Part shown: positions 1 through 7,237 of the stretch, piece by piece
Numbering within the stretch: the stretch's first letter is position 1
Layout of the letters: each line of letters begins with the position of its first letter
Made by a program: the position numbers and the translations under genes
Source of the DNA: an uncultured Rubellimicrobium sp.
GTDB taxonomy: Bacteria > Pseudomonadota > Alphaproteobacteria > Rhodobacterales > Rhodobacteraceae
Length of the DNA stretch: 15,074 nucleotides
Direction of reading: 5' to 3'
Assembly (NCBI GenBank): GCA_902805995.1
Contig: CADCUU010000216.1
Coordinates: forward strand, 1 to 15,074
The notes under the pieces: model-generated
What the model was told of the DNA's origin: nothing
The model's database searches: none
The model's input: the letters and a program-made list of their open reading frames with translations, nothing else

Positions 1-359
1 TCCACGCCCCACAGCCCGGCCAGGAGGCGCAGGGTCGCGGCAGCGTCCGAGGAGCCCCCGCCCACGCCCGCCGCATGGGGCAGGTTCTTCACGAGCCGGA
101 TCACGGCGCCCTTCTCGATGCCTCGAGCGGCGCGCAGGGCGCGTGCAGCGCGCAGGACGAGGTTCTCCTCCCCCGTGGGCACCCCTGCGGAGAACAGGCC
201 GCTCACCGACAGGGTTAGGTCGCGCGACGGGGTGGCCGAGAGCTGGTCCCCGACCCCGGCGAAGACCACGAGGCTGTCGAGCTGGTGATAGCCGTCCCTG
301 CCCCGTCCGGTGACATGCAGGGCGAGGTTCACCTTGGCCGGTGCGAAGCCCTTATCCAC
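1..359 (-). CDS. ispE: 4-diphosphocytidyl-2-C-methyl-D-erythritol kinase, 3' part cut by window edge
   Basis: IspE phosphorylates the 2-hydroxyl of CDP-ME with ATP, the fourth step of the MEP pathway to isoprenoid precursors, in the cytoplasm. Only the first 119 codons are in the window. Translation from GTG at 359 begins [20 protein letters not shown], the usual IspE amino end, including the family's conserved lysine (K9) and asparagine (N11). [13 protein letters not shown] follows. The GHMP-kinase ATP loop [14 protein letters not shown] lies at about residues 94-107, with V where L is more usual. The GTG start overlaps the last 8 bases of the upstream TPR gene, so the two are probably translated from one message. 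No strong Shine-Dalgarno sequence precedes the GTG, which fits translational coupling. Identity is secure; the exact start is fairly secure because the protein aligns from its first residues. Confidence 0.93.
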   Translation of the reverse strand, partial: MDKGFAPAKVNLALHVTGRGRDGYHQLDSLVVFAGVGDQLSATPSRDLTLSVSGLFSAGVPTGEENLVLRAARALRAARGIEKGAVIRLVKNLPHAAGVGGGSSDAAATLRLLAGLWGV

Positions 360-2112
360 CCGACGCGTCCAGGGGCAGGGACGCGGCCTCGGCGGCGACG
401 GGGGAAAGGGTCAGCCCGTCCGCGAGCTTGAGGCGGATCGTCTCGGCGTCCTCGGGCGTGGGCTCCAGGCTCAGGGCGCGGCTCCACTGGAAGCGGGCCT
501 CGCGCTGGCGGCCCACGGCCCAGTAGGCGTCGCCCAAGTGGTCGTTGATGACCGGATCGGTAGGGAGAAGGGAGGAAGCTTTCTCCAGCTCCGTCACCGC
601 CTGGGGATAGCGGCCAAGCTTGAAGAACGCCCAGCCGAGCGAGTCCACGATGGCTCCGGAATCGGGGCGCAACGCCACCGCCTGCTCAAGCAGCGACAGC
701 GCCTCGGGCAGCTTCTCGCCACGCTCCACCAGGGAGTAGCCCAGATGGTTCAGGACCTGCGGCTGCTCGGGGTTGAGTTCGAGCGCACGGCGCAGGTCGG
801 CCTCCGTGCCCGTCCAGTCGTCCTGCGCCTCCCGCGCCAACGCCCGCATGAAGTGCAGGTACCAAAGCCCGGTGGAGTCGGCGTCCTGCAAGGCGACGGC
901 CTTGTCATAGGCGGCCTCGGCCTCGGCCCAGCGCTCCATGCTGCGCAGGAGGTCGCCCAGCGCCGACTGCACCTCGGCCAGGTCCGAGCGCTGCTGTGCC
1001 AAGCGCGAGAGGACTTCCAAGGCCGCGGCCTCTTCCTCCTCGCTCCGCAGGACGCGAGCCCGGCCGAGCTCGGCCGCGACATAGGCGGGGTGGTCGGGCG
1101 GCACGAGGCCATAGACCTCGCGTGCAAGAGCGGGCTGCTCCAGGCGTTCGAGGAGCCCAGCGGCCAGCAGCGCGGCCTCCGCTTCGCTCGGATCGAGGAG
1201 CAGGGACGCTCGGGCGTAAAGCAGCGCCACGGCGGCATCCTCGCCCTCGGCCAGAAGCGCTGCGATGTTGAGGTACGCCTCCCCCAGCCCCTCGGCCGGG
1301 GAGGCGATCATTGTGAACTCAACCGGCTCGCCCGTTTCCAGTTGCGCGCGCATGTCGAGGAGCGCGGCATCCGAAGCGAGGGCGGGGACGGAATCGAGAA
1401 GGGCCAGAGCGTCTTCGGGACGGCCTTGCGCGCCCAAGACCTGCACATGGGCGAGCAGGCTGCGGCGGGACCGCTGCATCCCTTCGGATTCGGGGAGCGC
1501 CAAGATGGCCTCGGCCCCGGCCAGATCGCCAGAGGCCGCGAGGGCGAGCGCCTTGTGGTAGAGGCCAAAGGCCCGCATCCCTGGCGCGGCGGCCAGTTCG
1601 TCGAAAGCTGACTGCGCCGCCGCATCGTCCCCAAGGCCAGCCCAGGCCCAGGCGCGTTCCAGCCCGTCCACCAGCGGCCCGGCACTGCGTCCGGCTTCAA
1701 GGTCGCTCAGAAGGGCACGCCAATCCTCCTGGGCGGCAAAGGACACCGCGCGGGTGAGGTTGGCTGTTGGGCTGTCGATCCCGGCCTCGATCATGCGGTC
1801 GGCGAGGGCGCGCGCCTCCTCCAGACGGCCAAGGCCGAGATTGGCCGAAAGCGCCCCCTCGAGGAGCCTCGGATTGCTCGGATCACGGTCGAGGGCACGG
1901 GCGAAGTAGTCGGCTGCGACCGGAAGATCGGCCGCGATCCCGGCTGCCCGCGCAGCGAGGTACGTGCCAGCTTCCGCCTGGGCCGCGGGCGTCGCGGCCA
2001 CGGTTGTCTCGGGAACCTCGCCCGGAGCCGTCTGGGCCAGGGCCGCGCCCCAAAGTCCGGTCGCCAAGGCCAAGCCCCCGAGGAAGGCGCCCCTCCGCCA
2101 CGTTGCTTGCAC
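352..2112 (-). CDS. Exported TPR-repeat protein
   Basis: This is a protein of 586 residues (592 if a GTG at 2130 is used). I prefer GTG 2112 because AAGGA lies 8 bases upstream, whereas the 2130 start has AGGGA only 2 bases away. The amino end is a signal peptide: WRR, a hydrophobic stretch, then ALA-Q as probable cleavage site, so the mature protein should be periplasmic or envelope-bound. Most of the rest is Ala/Leu-rich helical repeat. Clear TPR units occupy roughly the last 200 residues, for example [40 protein letters not shown] and [20 protein letters not shown]. Weaker units fill the first two thirds. TPRs bind other proteins, but no partner or enzymatic domain is visible. The stop overlaps ispE by 8 bases. 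Function is unknown; a role in envelope assembly is only an inference from export and repeats. Confidence 0.88.
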   Translation of the reverse strand: MQATWRRGAFLGGLALATGLWGAALAQTAPGEVPETTVAATPAAQAEAGTYLAARAAGIAADLPVAADYFARALDRDPSNPRLLEGALSANLGLGRLEEARALADRMIEAGIDSPTANLTRAVSFAAQEDWRALLSDLEAGRSAGPLVDGLERAWAWAGLGDDAAAQSAFDELAAAPGMRAFGLYHKALALAASGDLAGAEAILALPESEGMQRSRRSLLAHVQVLGAQGRPEDALALLDSVPALASDAALLDMRAQLETGEPVEFTMIASPAEGLGEAYLNIAALLAEGEDAAVALLYARASLLLDPSEAEAALLAAGLLERLEQPALAREVYGLVPPDHPAYVAAELGRARVLRSEEEEAAALEVLSRLAQQRSDLAEVQSALGDLLRSMERWAEAEAAYDKAVALQDADSTGLWYLHFMRALAREAQDDWTGTEADLRRALELNPEQPQVLNHLGYSLVERGEKLPEALSLLEQAVALRPDSGAIVDSLGWAFFKLGRYPQAVTELEKASSLLPTDPVINDHLGDAYWAVGRQREARFQWSRALSLEPTPEDAETIRLKLADGLTLSPVAAEAASLPLDASGG

Positions 2113-2295
2113 TGTTTCGATCCTTCGCACGGTCCCTGAGCCGCGAGGTTATGAGTGGGGACTGACCGGCGCAATCATGCGGCGAGCGGCCATTAGAGAA
2201 AACGGCGGAATCCTGCGCCCATTCACGCGCTGTTGACAGCGTTCGGGGCGTCGCAGGCGCTGGCCGCGCGAGCACCACGTTCAGAGGCGGATCAA

Positions 2296-2338
2296 GCAGG
2301 TTGAAACCTGCGATACCTGATAGGAAAGGCCTTATCAG
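2296..2338. repeat. Two adjacent hairpin-forming inverted repeats
   Basis: Positions 2296-2311 read GCAGGTT-GA-AACCTGC, a perfect 7-bp inverted repeat with a 2-base centre. Six bases later, 2317-2338 read CTGATAGG-AAAGG-CCTTATCAG, an 8-bp stem with a single-base bulge. Neither is followed by a T tract on either strand, so neither is a classic intrinsic terminator. They could be RNA hairpins at the end of the ETF-QO message, protein-binding sites upstream of the TPR gene, or chance. Confidence 0.45.
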
Positions 2339-2432
2339 ACGCGCGAGCCCGAAGAAGGATGCTCAAGACGCCGTAGTAGCAGGTGTGCGGATCGTGGCGT
2401 GGACAGGTCAAAGGCCAGAGCCGCGCCTGAGC

Positions 2433-2468
2433 GGCCTCAGTTGGGAAATCGGGGGTGTGACTGAGGCC
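2433..2468. repeat. 9-bp perfect inverted repeat
   Basis: GGCCTCAGT at 2433-2441 is the exact reverse complement of ACTGAGGCC at 2460-2468, separated by 18 bases. On the minus strand it lies 10 bases beyond the stop of the possible short reading frame at 2478-2618 and about 215 bases beyond the ETF-QO stop. No T tract follows. It may be a weak transcription-end structure. Confidence 0.4.
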
Positions 2469-2477
2469 ACGCCCAGG

Positions 2478-2618
2478 TCAGTACGGGCCAAGTAGCTTGG
2501 CGACGTCGGGACGTCGAAGCCACCGGACAAGGATTGTCTTCTCCACGCCGAAGCTCTTGGTGATAGCCTCCACAAGCTCCAACGCGTCGTCGCCTAGCAG
2601 GCGTGATGGCCCAAGCAT
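2478..2618 (-). CDS. Possible short protein or gene remnant, unrecognised
   Basis: Reading ATG at 2618 to TGA gives 46 residues: MLGPSRLLGDDALELVEAIT, then KSFGVEKTILVRWLRRPDVA and KLLGPY. The middle looks like real protein: an acidic, amphipathic helix (DDALELVEAITKSFGV), then a basic helix and a short hydrophobic end. The frame is open further upstream, past the ATG towards the ETF-QO stop, but that part (rich in R, P and C) looks less protein-like. DALELVEAITKSFGV has a faint likeness to carrier-protein or DUF1493 helices; I cannot assign it. The ribosome-binding site is poor (AGGCGA directly before ATG). It could be the 3' remnant of a lost gene, a small protein, or a chance frame. Confidence 0.3.
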   Translation of the reverse strand: MLGPSRLLGDDALELVEAITKSFGVEKTILVRWLRRPDVAKLLGPY

Positions 2619-2684
2619 TCGCCTGCATCCCTGTGTGAGAGGAGCTGGCCGAGCAAACTCCCGGCCAGCCCCGGAGGCGCCCCT

Positions 2685-4358
2685 TCACATGTTCGGGTAG
2701 TTCGGCCCGTCGCCGCCCTGGGGCACCGTCCAGACGATGTTCTGAGATGGATCCTTGATGTCGCAGGTCTTGCAGTGGACGCAGTTCTGGAAGTTGATCT
2801 GGAACCTCGGCCCGGCTTCCTCCTGGACCACCTCGTAGACACCCGCGGGGCAGTAACGCTGGGCAGGCTCGGCATAGAGCGGCAGGTTCGTCAGAATTGG
2901 GATATGCGGGTCCTTCAGCTTCAGATGCGCGGGCTGCGCCTCGTCGTGGTTGGTGCCCGAGAAGGCCACGTTGGTCAGCCGGTCGAAAGACAGCTTCCCG
3001 TCAGGCTTGGGATAGTCGATGGGCTTGTGCCAAGCCGCGGGCTCGGTCGCCTCGGCGTCGGTCTTGCCATGCGCGATGGAGCCCAGGACCGAGCGGTTCA
3101 GCAGGGTCTGCGCCCACATGTCGAGGCCGCCCACGCCGAGGCTCGCCATGAGACCGTATCGACTCCAGAGCGGCTTCACGTTGGCCACGGCCCGCAAGTC
3201 GCGACCGATGGCGCCGGTGCGCACGACGCTGTCATAATCCGCCAGTACGTCGCCTTCACGCCCTGCGGCGATGGCCGCCTGCGCGACTTCGGCGGCATGG
3301 ATGCCCGACAGCATGGCGTTGTGGTTGCCCTTGATGCGGGGCACGTTCACCATGCCCGCGGCGCAGCCCAGCAGCAGGCCGCCCGGGAAGGCGAGCTTGG
3401 GAAGAGATTGCCAACCGCCCTCGTTGATGGCCCGCGCGCCATAGGCCGTGCGCTTGCCGCCCGTCAGGATCTCCGCGATGAGCGGGTGGTGCTTGAAGCG
3501 CTGGAACTCGCCATAAGGATAAAGGTACGGGTTGCGGTAGTTCAGGTGGACGACGAAGCCCACATAGACCTCGGTGTCCGACAGCGCATAGAGGAAGCCG
3601 CCTCCGCCCGTGCCCTTGGAGAGCGGCCAGCCCATGGTGTGGACGACCTTGCCCGCCTGGATGCGGCCCTCGGGCACGGTCCAGATCTCCTTCATGCCAA
3701 GACCGTACTTCTGGGGCTCCCGACCCTCGTCGAGCTTGTAGTGAGCGATGACCTGCTTGGAGAGCGACCCGCGCACGCCTTCGGCCAGCATGACGTACTT
3801 GCCGCGGATCTCCATGCCAGGCTCATAGTTAGGACCCGGAACGCCGTCGAAGGTGCCGTCGTCCACCTTGCCGAACTCGCCCGCGATCACGCCCGTGAGC
3901 CGGGGCTGGCCGTCTGCGCCCTCGCCCCAGACGAGATCGGAGCAGGACATGCCGGGGAAGATCTCCACCCCCAGCGCCTCGGCCTGGGTGGCAAGCCACC
4001 GGCAGACATTGGCCATGGAGACGATATAGTTCCCGTGGTTGTTCATCAGGGGCGGCATGGCCCGGCCGGGGATACGGACCCGCCCGCCTTCGCCCAGAAT
4101 GTAGAAGCTGTCCTCGGTCACGGCGGTCTGGACCGGCGCGCCCTTGTCCTTCCAGTCGGGGATGAGCGCGTTAAGGCCCACAGGGTCGAGAACCGCCCCC
4201 GACAGGATATGCGCGCCGACCTCACTGCCCTTCTCCAGCAGCACCACCGACAGGTCGGGGTCGAGCTGCTTGAGCCGGATCGCCGCCGACAGACCCGCCG
4301 GCCCCCCGCCCACGATGACGACGTCGTAGTCCATGGATTCACGCTGCACGTCGGCCAT
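2685..4358 (-). CDS. etfQO: Electron transfer flavoprotein-ubiquinone oxidoreductase
   Basis: The 557-residue enzyme takes electrons from reduced ETF, which collects them from acyl-CoA and other flavoprotein dehydrogenases, and passes them to ubiquinone at the inner face of the cytoplasmic membrane. The FAD-binding loop is at residues 15-24 (IVGGGPAGLSAA region), followed by VVLLEKGSEVGAHILSGAVL. The glycine-rich segment GWPLSKGTGGGGFLYAL is in the middle. The C-terminal 4Fe-4S ligands are C503 (CPAGVYE) and C526, C529, C532 (NCVHCKTCDIKDPSQNI). Length matches the bacterial family. The start at ATG 4358 has AGGGA upstream; the frame stays open further 5', but that region is the greA promoter and gene. 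A second ATG lies at codon 9. The gene stands alone, without etfAB beside it, and is divergent from greA. The acyl-CoA dehydrogenase at 7238-8935 may be one of its upstream donors. Confidence 0.97.
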   Translation of the reverse strand: MADVQRESMDYDVVIVGGGPAGLSAAIRLKQLDPDLSVVLLEKGSEVGAHILSGAVLDPVGLNALIPDWKDKGAPVQTAVTEDSFYILGEGGRVRIPGRAMPPLMNNHGNYIVSMANVCRWLATQAEALGVEIFPGMSCSDLVWGEGADGQPRLTGVIAGEFGKVDDGTFDGVPGPNYEPGMEIRGKYVMLAEGVRGSLSKQVIAHYKLDEGREPQKYGLGMKEIWTVPEGRIQAGKVVHTMGWPLSKGTGGGGFLYALSDTEVYVGFVVHLNYRNPYLYPYGEFQRFKHHPLIAEILTGGKRTAYGARAINEGGWQSLPKLAFPGGLLLGCAAGMVNVPRIKGNHNAMLSGIHAAEVAQAAIAAGREGDVLADYDSVVRTGAIGRDLRAVANVKPLWSRYGLMASLGVGGLDMWAQTLLNRSVLGSIAHGKTDAEATEPAAWHKPIDYPKPDGKLSFDRLTNVAFSGTNHDEAQPAHLKLKDPHIPILTNLPLYAEPAQRYCPAGVYEVVQEEAGPRFQINFQNCVHCKTCDIKDPSQNIVWTVPQGGDGPNYPNM

Positions 4359-4466
4359 CTCTCGTCCCTTCCCTTTTCGGGTGCCTGAGGTAGACATTCC
4401 CGAAGGAAAGCGCAAATGCGACGCGGTGTTGCAGGCCCCATTCCGGGCACGTGCCGCCCATGCCCT

Positions 4467-4497
4467 TGACTTCGGGTGGGCAGGGCGGGTTATGAAC
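4467..4497 (+). promoter_or_regulatory. Candidate sigma-70-type promoter of greA
   Basis: A TTGACT -35-like box at 4467-4472 and TATGAA -10-like box at 4492-4497 are separated by 19 bases, slightly longer than ideal. Transcription would start near 4504, giving a leader of about 30 bases before the greA ATG. The leader contains CTCTTTTTGG and the ribosome-binding site GGAAGGA, 4 bases before ATG. Confidence 0.4.
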
Positions 4498-4533
4498 TGT
4501 TCTCTTTTTGGCCGGTGAGCCCCGGAAGGACCC

Positions 4534-5004
4534 ATGGAAAAGATTCCGCTGACCCGCGCCGGCTTCGACAAGCTCGAGGCCGAGCTCAAGCACCTGAAGT
4601 CGGTCGAGCGCCCCGAGATCATCGCGGCCATCTCCGAAGCGCGGGCGCATGGCGACCTGTCCGAAAACGCCGAGTACCATTCCGCCAAGGAGAAGCAGAG
4701 CTTCATCGAAGGGCGGATCAAGGAGCTCGAAGGCGTGATTTCCCTTGCGGAGGTGATCGACACGTCCCGGCTGTCGGGGTCCATCAAGTTCGGTGCGGTC
4801 GTCAAGCTCGTGGACGAGGACACGGACGAGGAGAAGAGCTACCAGATCGTCGGCGAATACGAGGCCGACATCGAGAAGGGCCGCCTCAACATCAGGTCTC
4901 CCCTCGCGCGCGCACTCATCGGCAAGGTCGTGGGCGACAGCGTCGAGGTGCGCACTCCCGGCGGAGAAAAGACCTACGAGGTGCTCGCCGTCTCCTACGC
5001 CTGA
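4534..5004 (+). CDS. greA: Transcription elongation factor GreA
   Basis: GreA enters the secondary channel of RNA polymerase and stimulates cleavage of backtracked transcripts so that stalled complexes resume. The 156-residue product has the standard length. The amino-terminal antiparallel coiled coil covers about residues 1-75, with the signature [19 protein letters not shown]41 and E44 are the acidic tip residues that help bind the catalytic magnesium. The C-terminal FKBP-like domain includes [16 protein letters not shown] and [14 protein letters not shown], which are typical of the family. The start is well supported by GGAAGGA 4 bases upstream. The gene is a single unit: divergent from the ETF-QO gene (175 bp apart) and convergent with the GNAT gene (61 bp apart). 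Confidence 0.98.
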   Translation: MEKIPLTRAGFDKLEAELKHLKSVERPEIIAAISEARAHGDLSENAEYHSAKEKQSFIEGRIKELEGVISLAEVIDTSRLSGSIKFGAVVKLVDEDTDEEKSYQIVGEYEADIEKGRLNIRSPLARALIGKVVGDSVEVRTPGGEKTYEVLAVSYA

Positions 5005-5015
5005 CCGGGGTAGCC

Positions 5016-5044
5016 GTCCGCGCGCCAAGGCGAACGGGCGCGAC
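5016..5044. terminator. Weak candidate stem-loop between convergent greA and GNAT genes
   Basis: In the 61-bp space between two convergent genes, GTC-c-GCGC-g-CC can pair with GG-GCGC-GAC around the loop AAGGCGAAC: nine GC-rich pairs with two bulges. No T tract follows on either strand, so it is not a classic intrinsic terminator. Its placement where both genes must end transcription is the main argument. Confidence 0.25.
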
Positions 5045-5065
5045 TCCGGGTAATTCGGGCCCGGG

Positions 5066-5647
5066 TCAGGACAGGCGGAGCACCATCGTCGTCGCCCCGC
5101 GGAAGCGGAACACATAACGCAGCAGCCCCGTCGAATGGCGCGCGACAGGGCGAAACCCCCGACGTTCGTAGAGCGCGCGGGCGCGGTCGTTCTCCTCCAC
5201 TACATCGAGGCGCACCTCGCGGAAGCCTCTGGCGCGCGCTTCCTCGGCAATGGCGTCGAGGAGGCGGCTCCCGATACCTTGGCTGCGTGCCTCGGGCGCT
5301 ACCACGAGGCCGTCCATGAGGAAGCGCGCGTTCTCCGTGTCCCGCGACAGGAGCGCCAGCAGCCCAAGACGCCAGAGCGCGCCCCAGCGGCCATAGGTCC
5401 GGGCCATGTCGCCGAAATCCCCCCCGACGAGTGAGCCGTCCGGCGTCTTAAACCCCGCAACGCCCAGAAGGGTGCCCGTGTCGTCCCAGGCGCAGACGGC
5501 GTGGTCGGGCGACAGCACCCCCTCGATGAAGCGGAGCGCTCGGTCGCGCGGCCCCAGCGCATGGCCAAGCTTCTCGCCAAAGGCCTCCCAGTAAAGGGCG
5601 GCGATGGCGGGGCGGTCGTCCTCGTTGAACCCGTGGGTGATGCGCAT
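5066..5647 (-). CDS. GNAT-family N-acetyltransferase
   Basis: This 193-residue GNAT protein should transfer an acetyl group from acetyl-CoA to an amine; the substrate cannot be told from sequence. The acetyl-CoA pyrophosphate loop is RSQGIGSRLLDAIA (about residues 121-134), preceded by the beta strand FLMDGLVVAPEA. The end of the fold is visible in LDVVEENDRARALYERRGFR (147-166), the usual motif-B region. I chose ATG 5647 (MRITHGFNEDDRPAI), where the fold's first strand begins. The frame is open to 5698, but that would overlap the 3' end of mobA. The gene starts 38 bp downstream of the mobA stop on the same strand, so it is probably the last gene of that cluster. A part such as LWRLGLLALLSRDTENAR is specific to a subfamily I cannot name. 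Confidence 0.9.
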   Translation of the reverse strand: MRITHGFNEDDRPAIAALYWEAFGEKLGHALGPRDRALRFIEGVLSPDHAVCAWDDTGTLLGVAGFKTPDGSLVGGDFGDMARTYGRWGALWRLGLLALLSRDTENARFLMDGLVVAPEARSQGIGSRLLDAIAEEARARGFREVRLDVVEENDRARALYERRGFRPVARHSTGLLRYVFRFRGATTMVLRLS

Positions 5648-5685
5648 GGGCCTATGGTGAGCAGCACGCCCCGGAAATCCAGCCC

Positions 5686-6282
5686 TTAGCGCAGCCAATG
5701 GCGGGCCTTTGCCAAATCCTCGGGCGTATTGAGGTTGAGGAATGGGTCGATCCCGCCGGGCGGAACCGGAAACTCGACCTCGACCGCGCCATGCATCTGG
5801 GCGAAGGCTTCCACGCGGCGGGTGCCCTCGGCCAGCGCCTCGCGCAGAGGCACGGCCAGCCCCACGGGCCAGAGACCCACGACAGGGTGAGAGCGGCCCG
5901 ACGAAGAGGCGATGGCGGGCGCTCTAGCCCCAAGGAGCCGCGATACGAGGTCCTGCGGAAGAAAGGGCGCGTCGCCGGGCACGGTCAGCACGGCAGGCGC
6001 ACCGAGACCTGCAGCCCATTCCATCGCGGCAAGGACTCCGGCAAGCGGCCCAGGATGGCCCGGCACGGGGTCGGGCAGAACGGACAACCCGAAATCCGCA
6101 AAGCGCGCCGGGTCGCCATTGGCGTTCAGCGCAACCTGCGAGGCCTGGCGCGCGAGACGGGCAAGCACGGCCCCGAGAACCGTGCCATCGCCGAACGGAA
6201 GGAGCCCCTTGTCGCCTCCGCCCATCCGGCGGGAGAGGCCCCCCGCGAGGACCACGGCGGGCAGACGGTCCTGTGGCATCAT
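5686..6282 (-). CDS. mobA: Molybdenum cofactor guanylyltransferase
   Basis: MobA attaches GMP from GTP to molybdopterin, giving the bis-MGD form of the cofactor used by DMSO-reductase-type enzymes, in the cytoplasm. The 198-residue length is normal. The nucleotide-binding loop LAGGLSRRMGGGDKG occupies residues 12-26. The other family blocks follow in order: NANGD (53-57), PGPLAGVLAAME (78-89), VPGDAPFLPQDLV (101-113, with the metal-binding aspartate D104), GRSHPVVGLWP (129-139) and FLNLNTPEDLAKA (181-193). Two adjacent ATG codons (6282 and 6279) could start it. No strong ribosome-binding site is seen. It lies 45 bp after the lipoprotein gene and 38 bp before the GNAT gene, all in the same direction. 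No other cofactor gene (mobB, moeA) is visible beside it. Confidence 0.95.
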   Translation of the reverse strand: MMPQDRLPAVVLAGGLSRRMGGGDKGLLPFGDGTVLGAVLARLARQASQVALNANGDPARFADFGLSVLPDPVPGHPGPLAGVLAAMEWAAGLGAPAVLTVPGDAPFLPQDLVSRLLGARAPAIASSSGRSHPVVGLWPVGLAVPLREALAEGTRRVEAFAQMHGAVEVEFPVPPGGIDPFLNLNTPEDLAKARHWLR

Positions 6283-6327
6283 CGGTGGCTTCGGGCCGTC
6301 ATCGCCCGATCCGGGGCGGCAACGCCT

Positions 6328-6912
6328 TCAGCCCGCGTCGGCCGGGATCGGGGGGCCATGCCGCTCCGTCGTAGTGACGCCCGGCAACTTGGCGAAGCGG
6401 GTCGAGAGATGCTCGGGGAACCAGGTCGTTCTGAGGGACTCAAAGCCCGGTAGCTGCTTCAGGACGTTGGACACGGCAATGGTGCACTGCGCCATGCCGA
6501 CCGGACCATAGCCCTTGGCCAGCGCGAGCGCCTGGTCGGCCACCTCGGGCGAAACGGCGATCTCCTGGCGGACGTAGTAGTAGCCGCCGCCCGCCTGATA
6601 GTTCAGGTAGCGGGCCTCGACCTCGGGCGAGAAACCGAAGAGCACGTCATCGCGCTCGGGCACGGCGGCATCCTTCCAGCCGCCGAAGGGGTCGAACAGC
6701 ACCCGCTCGCTCGCGCTGATGAGGAGCGCGGAATGTGCGCCCTGGCCGTCACCTTCGTTCCGCACCGTGACGAGCGCGAGATAGGTCGGCCCCGGGGCGC
6801 GGTACCGCGCGCGCTCCACAGCCTCGTCGGGCGCCCAGACGGATGTGCCGGGAGAGCAGGCCCCCAGCGCCGGAAGCGCGGCGAGGCCGAGAAGGAGCGC
6901 ACGACGCCGCAT
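6328..6912 (-). CDS. Conserved-looking lipoprotein, possible permuted papain-like fold
   Basis: The 194-residue product begins MRRRALLLGLAALPALGACS: basic start, hydrophobic stretch and lipobox L16-G17-A18-C19, so C19 should be lipidated and the protein anchored in the envelope, facing the periplasm. The mature part has two blocks that look functional: GQGAHSALLISASERVLFDP, with H60, and YGPVGMAQCTIAVSNVLKQL, with C143. The order His first, then Cys at the start of a helix, resembles permuted NlpC/P60 or LRAT-type cysteine enzymes, but this is inference. The sequence YLNYQAGGGYYYVRQEIAV lies between the two blocks. Its ATG shares one base with the TGA of the upstream oxidase subunit gene (TGATG), so the two are translationally coupled. 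No function is established; I recognise no named family with certainty. Confidence 0.85.
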   Translation of the reverse strand: MRRRALLLGLAALPALGACSPGTSVWAPDEAVERARYRAPGPTYLALVTVRNEGDGQGAHSALLISASERVLFDPFGGWKDAAVPERDDVLFGFSPEVEARYLNYQAGGGYYYVRQEIAVSPEVADQALALAKGYGPVGMAQCTIAVSNVLKQLPGFESLRTTWFPEHLSTRFAKLPGVTTTERHGPPIPADAG

Positions 6913-7124
6913 CAGCCGTTGAAGATGGCGAGGAAGATCAGCAGCACGATGATGACCATCGCCATGCGCGTCGCGAAGCGCATGAAGGTCACGAACGTTT
7001 CCTGCTGGCGCGTGATGTCCATGGTGCCGGGCTCGTGGTAGGAGGTGACGTGGACCTTGGAGTTCGCGAGGGCCTCGCGGGCGAGGGCCCCTTCCTCCTC
7101 CGGGCGATGGATCTTCTGGGCCAT
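6912..7124 (-). CDS. aa3-type cytochrome c oxidase subunit IV
   Basis: The 70-residue protein matches the small bacterial subunit IV of aa3-type cytochrome c oxidase, a single-helix accessory subunit seen in the alphaproteobacterial enzyme and not needed for catalysis as far as is known. The family block YHEPGTMDITRQQETFVTFM lies at about 29-48, and the single transmembrane helix at about 47-68 (FMRFATRMAMVIIVLLIFLAIF), ending FNG. Compared with the roughly 50-residue form it has about 25 extra amino-terminal residues (IHRPEEEGALAREALANSKV). I chose ATG 7124 because MAQKIHRP follows GGGAAGC-type purine-rich sequence; the open frame to 7211 has no good start. The gene is not beside other oxidase genes in this window. 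It heads a minus-strand cluster with the lipoprotein, mobA and the GNAT gene. Confidence 0.85.
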   Translation of the reverse strand: MAQKIHRPEEEGALAREALANSKVHVTSYHEPGTMDITRQQETFVTFMRFATRMAMVIIVLLIFLAIFNG

Positions 7125-7151
7125 GAGGCTTCCCTTTTCGTACGGTCGGAC

Positions 7152-7173
7152 GCGGGGATAGACGATCCCCCGC
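7152..7173. promoter_or_regulatory. Inverted repeat in the 5' region of the oxidase subunit IV gene
   Basis: GCGGGGAT at 7152-7159 can pair with ATCCCCCGC at 7165-7173 (one extra C) around a short centre. It lies 28-49 bases upstream of the subunit IV ATG on the minus strand. It could be an RNA hairpin in the leader, an operator, or chance in GC-rich DNA. Confidence 0.25.
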
Positions 7174-7237
7174 CTGCTGTCACGCCCCCTGCGGAGCGAA
7201 GGCCTAGCCACCGTGGCGGCCAGGATGCCGCACCCCG

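Larger units (their letters stand above)
2113..2684. other. Long gap between the TPR gene and the ETF-QO gene
   Basis: About 570 bp contain no gene I recognise. The stretch is visibly less GC-rich than its neighbours, especially 2281-2580. It holds the presumed promoter region of the TPR gene (for example TTGCGC followed by CATAAC on the minus strand near 2150-2175, spacing only about 15, so weak), a 14-base near-palindrome CGCTGTTGACAGCG at 2228-2241, the inverted repeats listed separately, and one possible short reading frame at 2478-2618. No tRNA cloverleaf or transposase fragment was seen. Confidence 0.6.

Noticed and set aside
310..1611. Long plus-strand open frame opposite the TPR gene
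   Set aside because: It is the antisense shadow of a GC-rich coding region, with Arg/Gly/Ala/Gln-rich composition and no recognisable motif.
2290..2345. tRNA-like element suggested by the GGTTGAAACC sequence
   Set aside because: No acceptor stem, anticodon arm or D arm can be paired around it. It is a simple hairpin.
2437..2688. 83-codon minus-strand frame in the gap
   Set aside because: Its translation is rich in R, C, W and P without helix-like patterns and overlaps the ETF-QO stop. The neighbouring frame at 2478-2618 looks more protein-like.
2775..4388. 537-codon plus-strand open frame opposite the ETF-QO gene
   Set aside because: It is antisense to a gene with clear FAD and 4Fe-4S motifs. 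Its composition is that of a mirror frame.
4359..4823. Amino-terminal extension of the ETF-QO frame up to 4823
   Set aside because: The extension runs through the greA promoter and antisense to greA, has no family similarity, and would make the protein about 155 residues too long. ATG 4358 gives the normal length and a ribosome-binding site.
5051..5065. CCCGGG palindrome and GGGCCCGGG run after greA
   Set aside because: Short GC palindromes are expected by chance in DNA this rich in G and C. It has no loop or T tract to act as a terminator.
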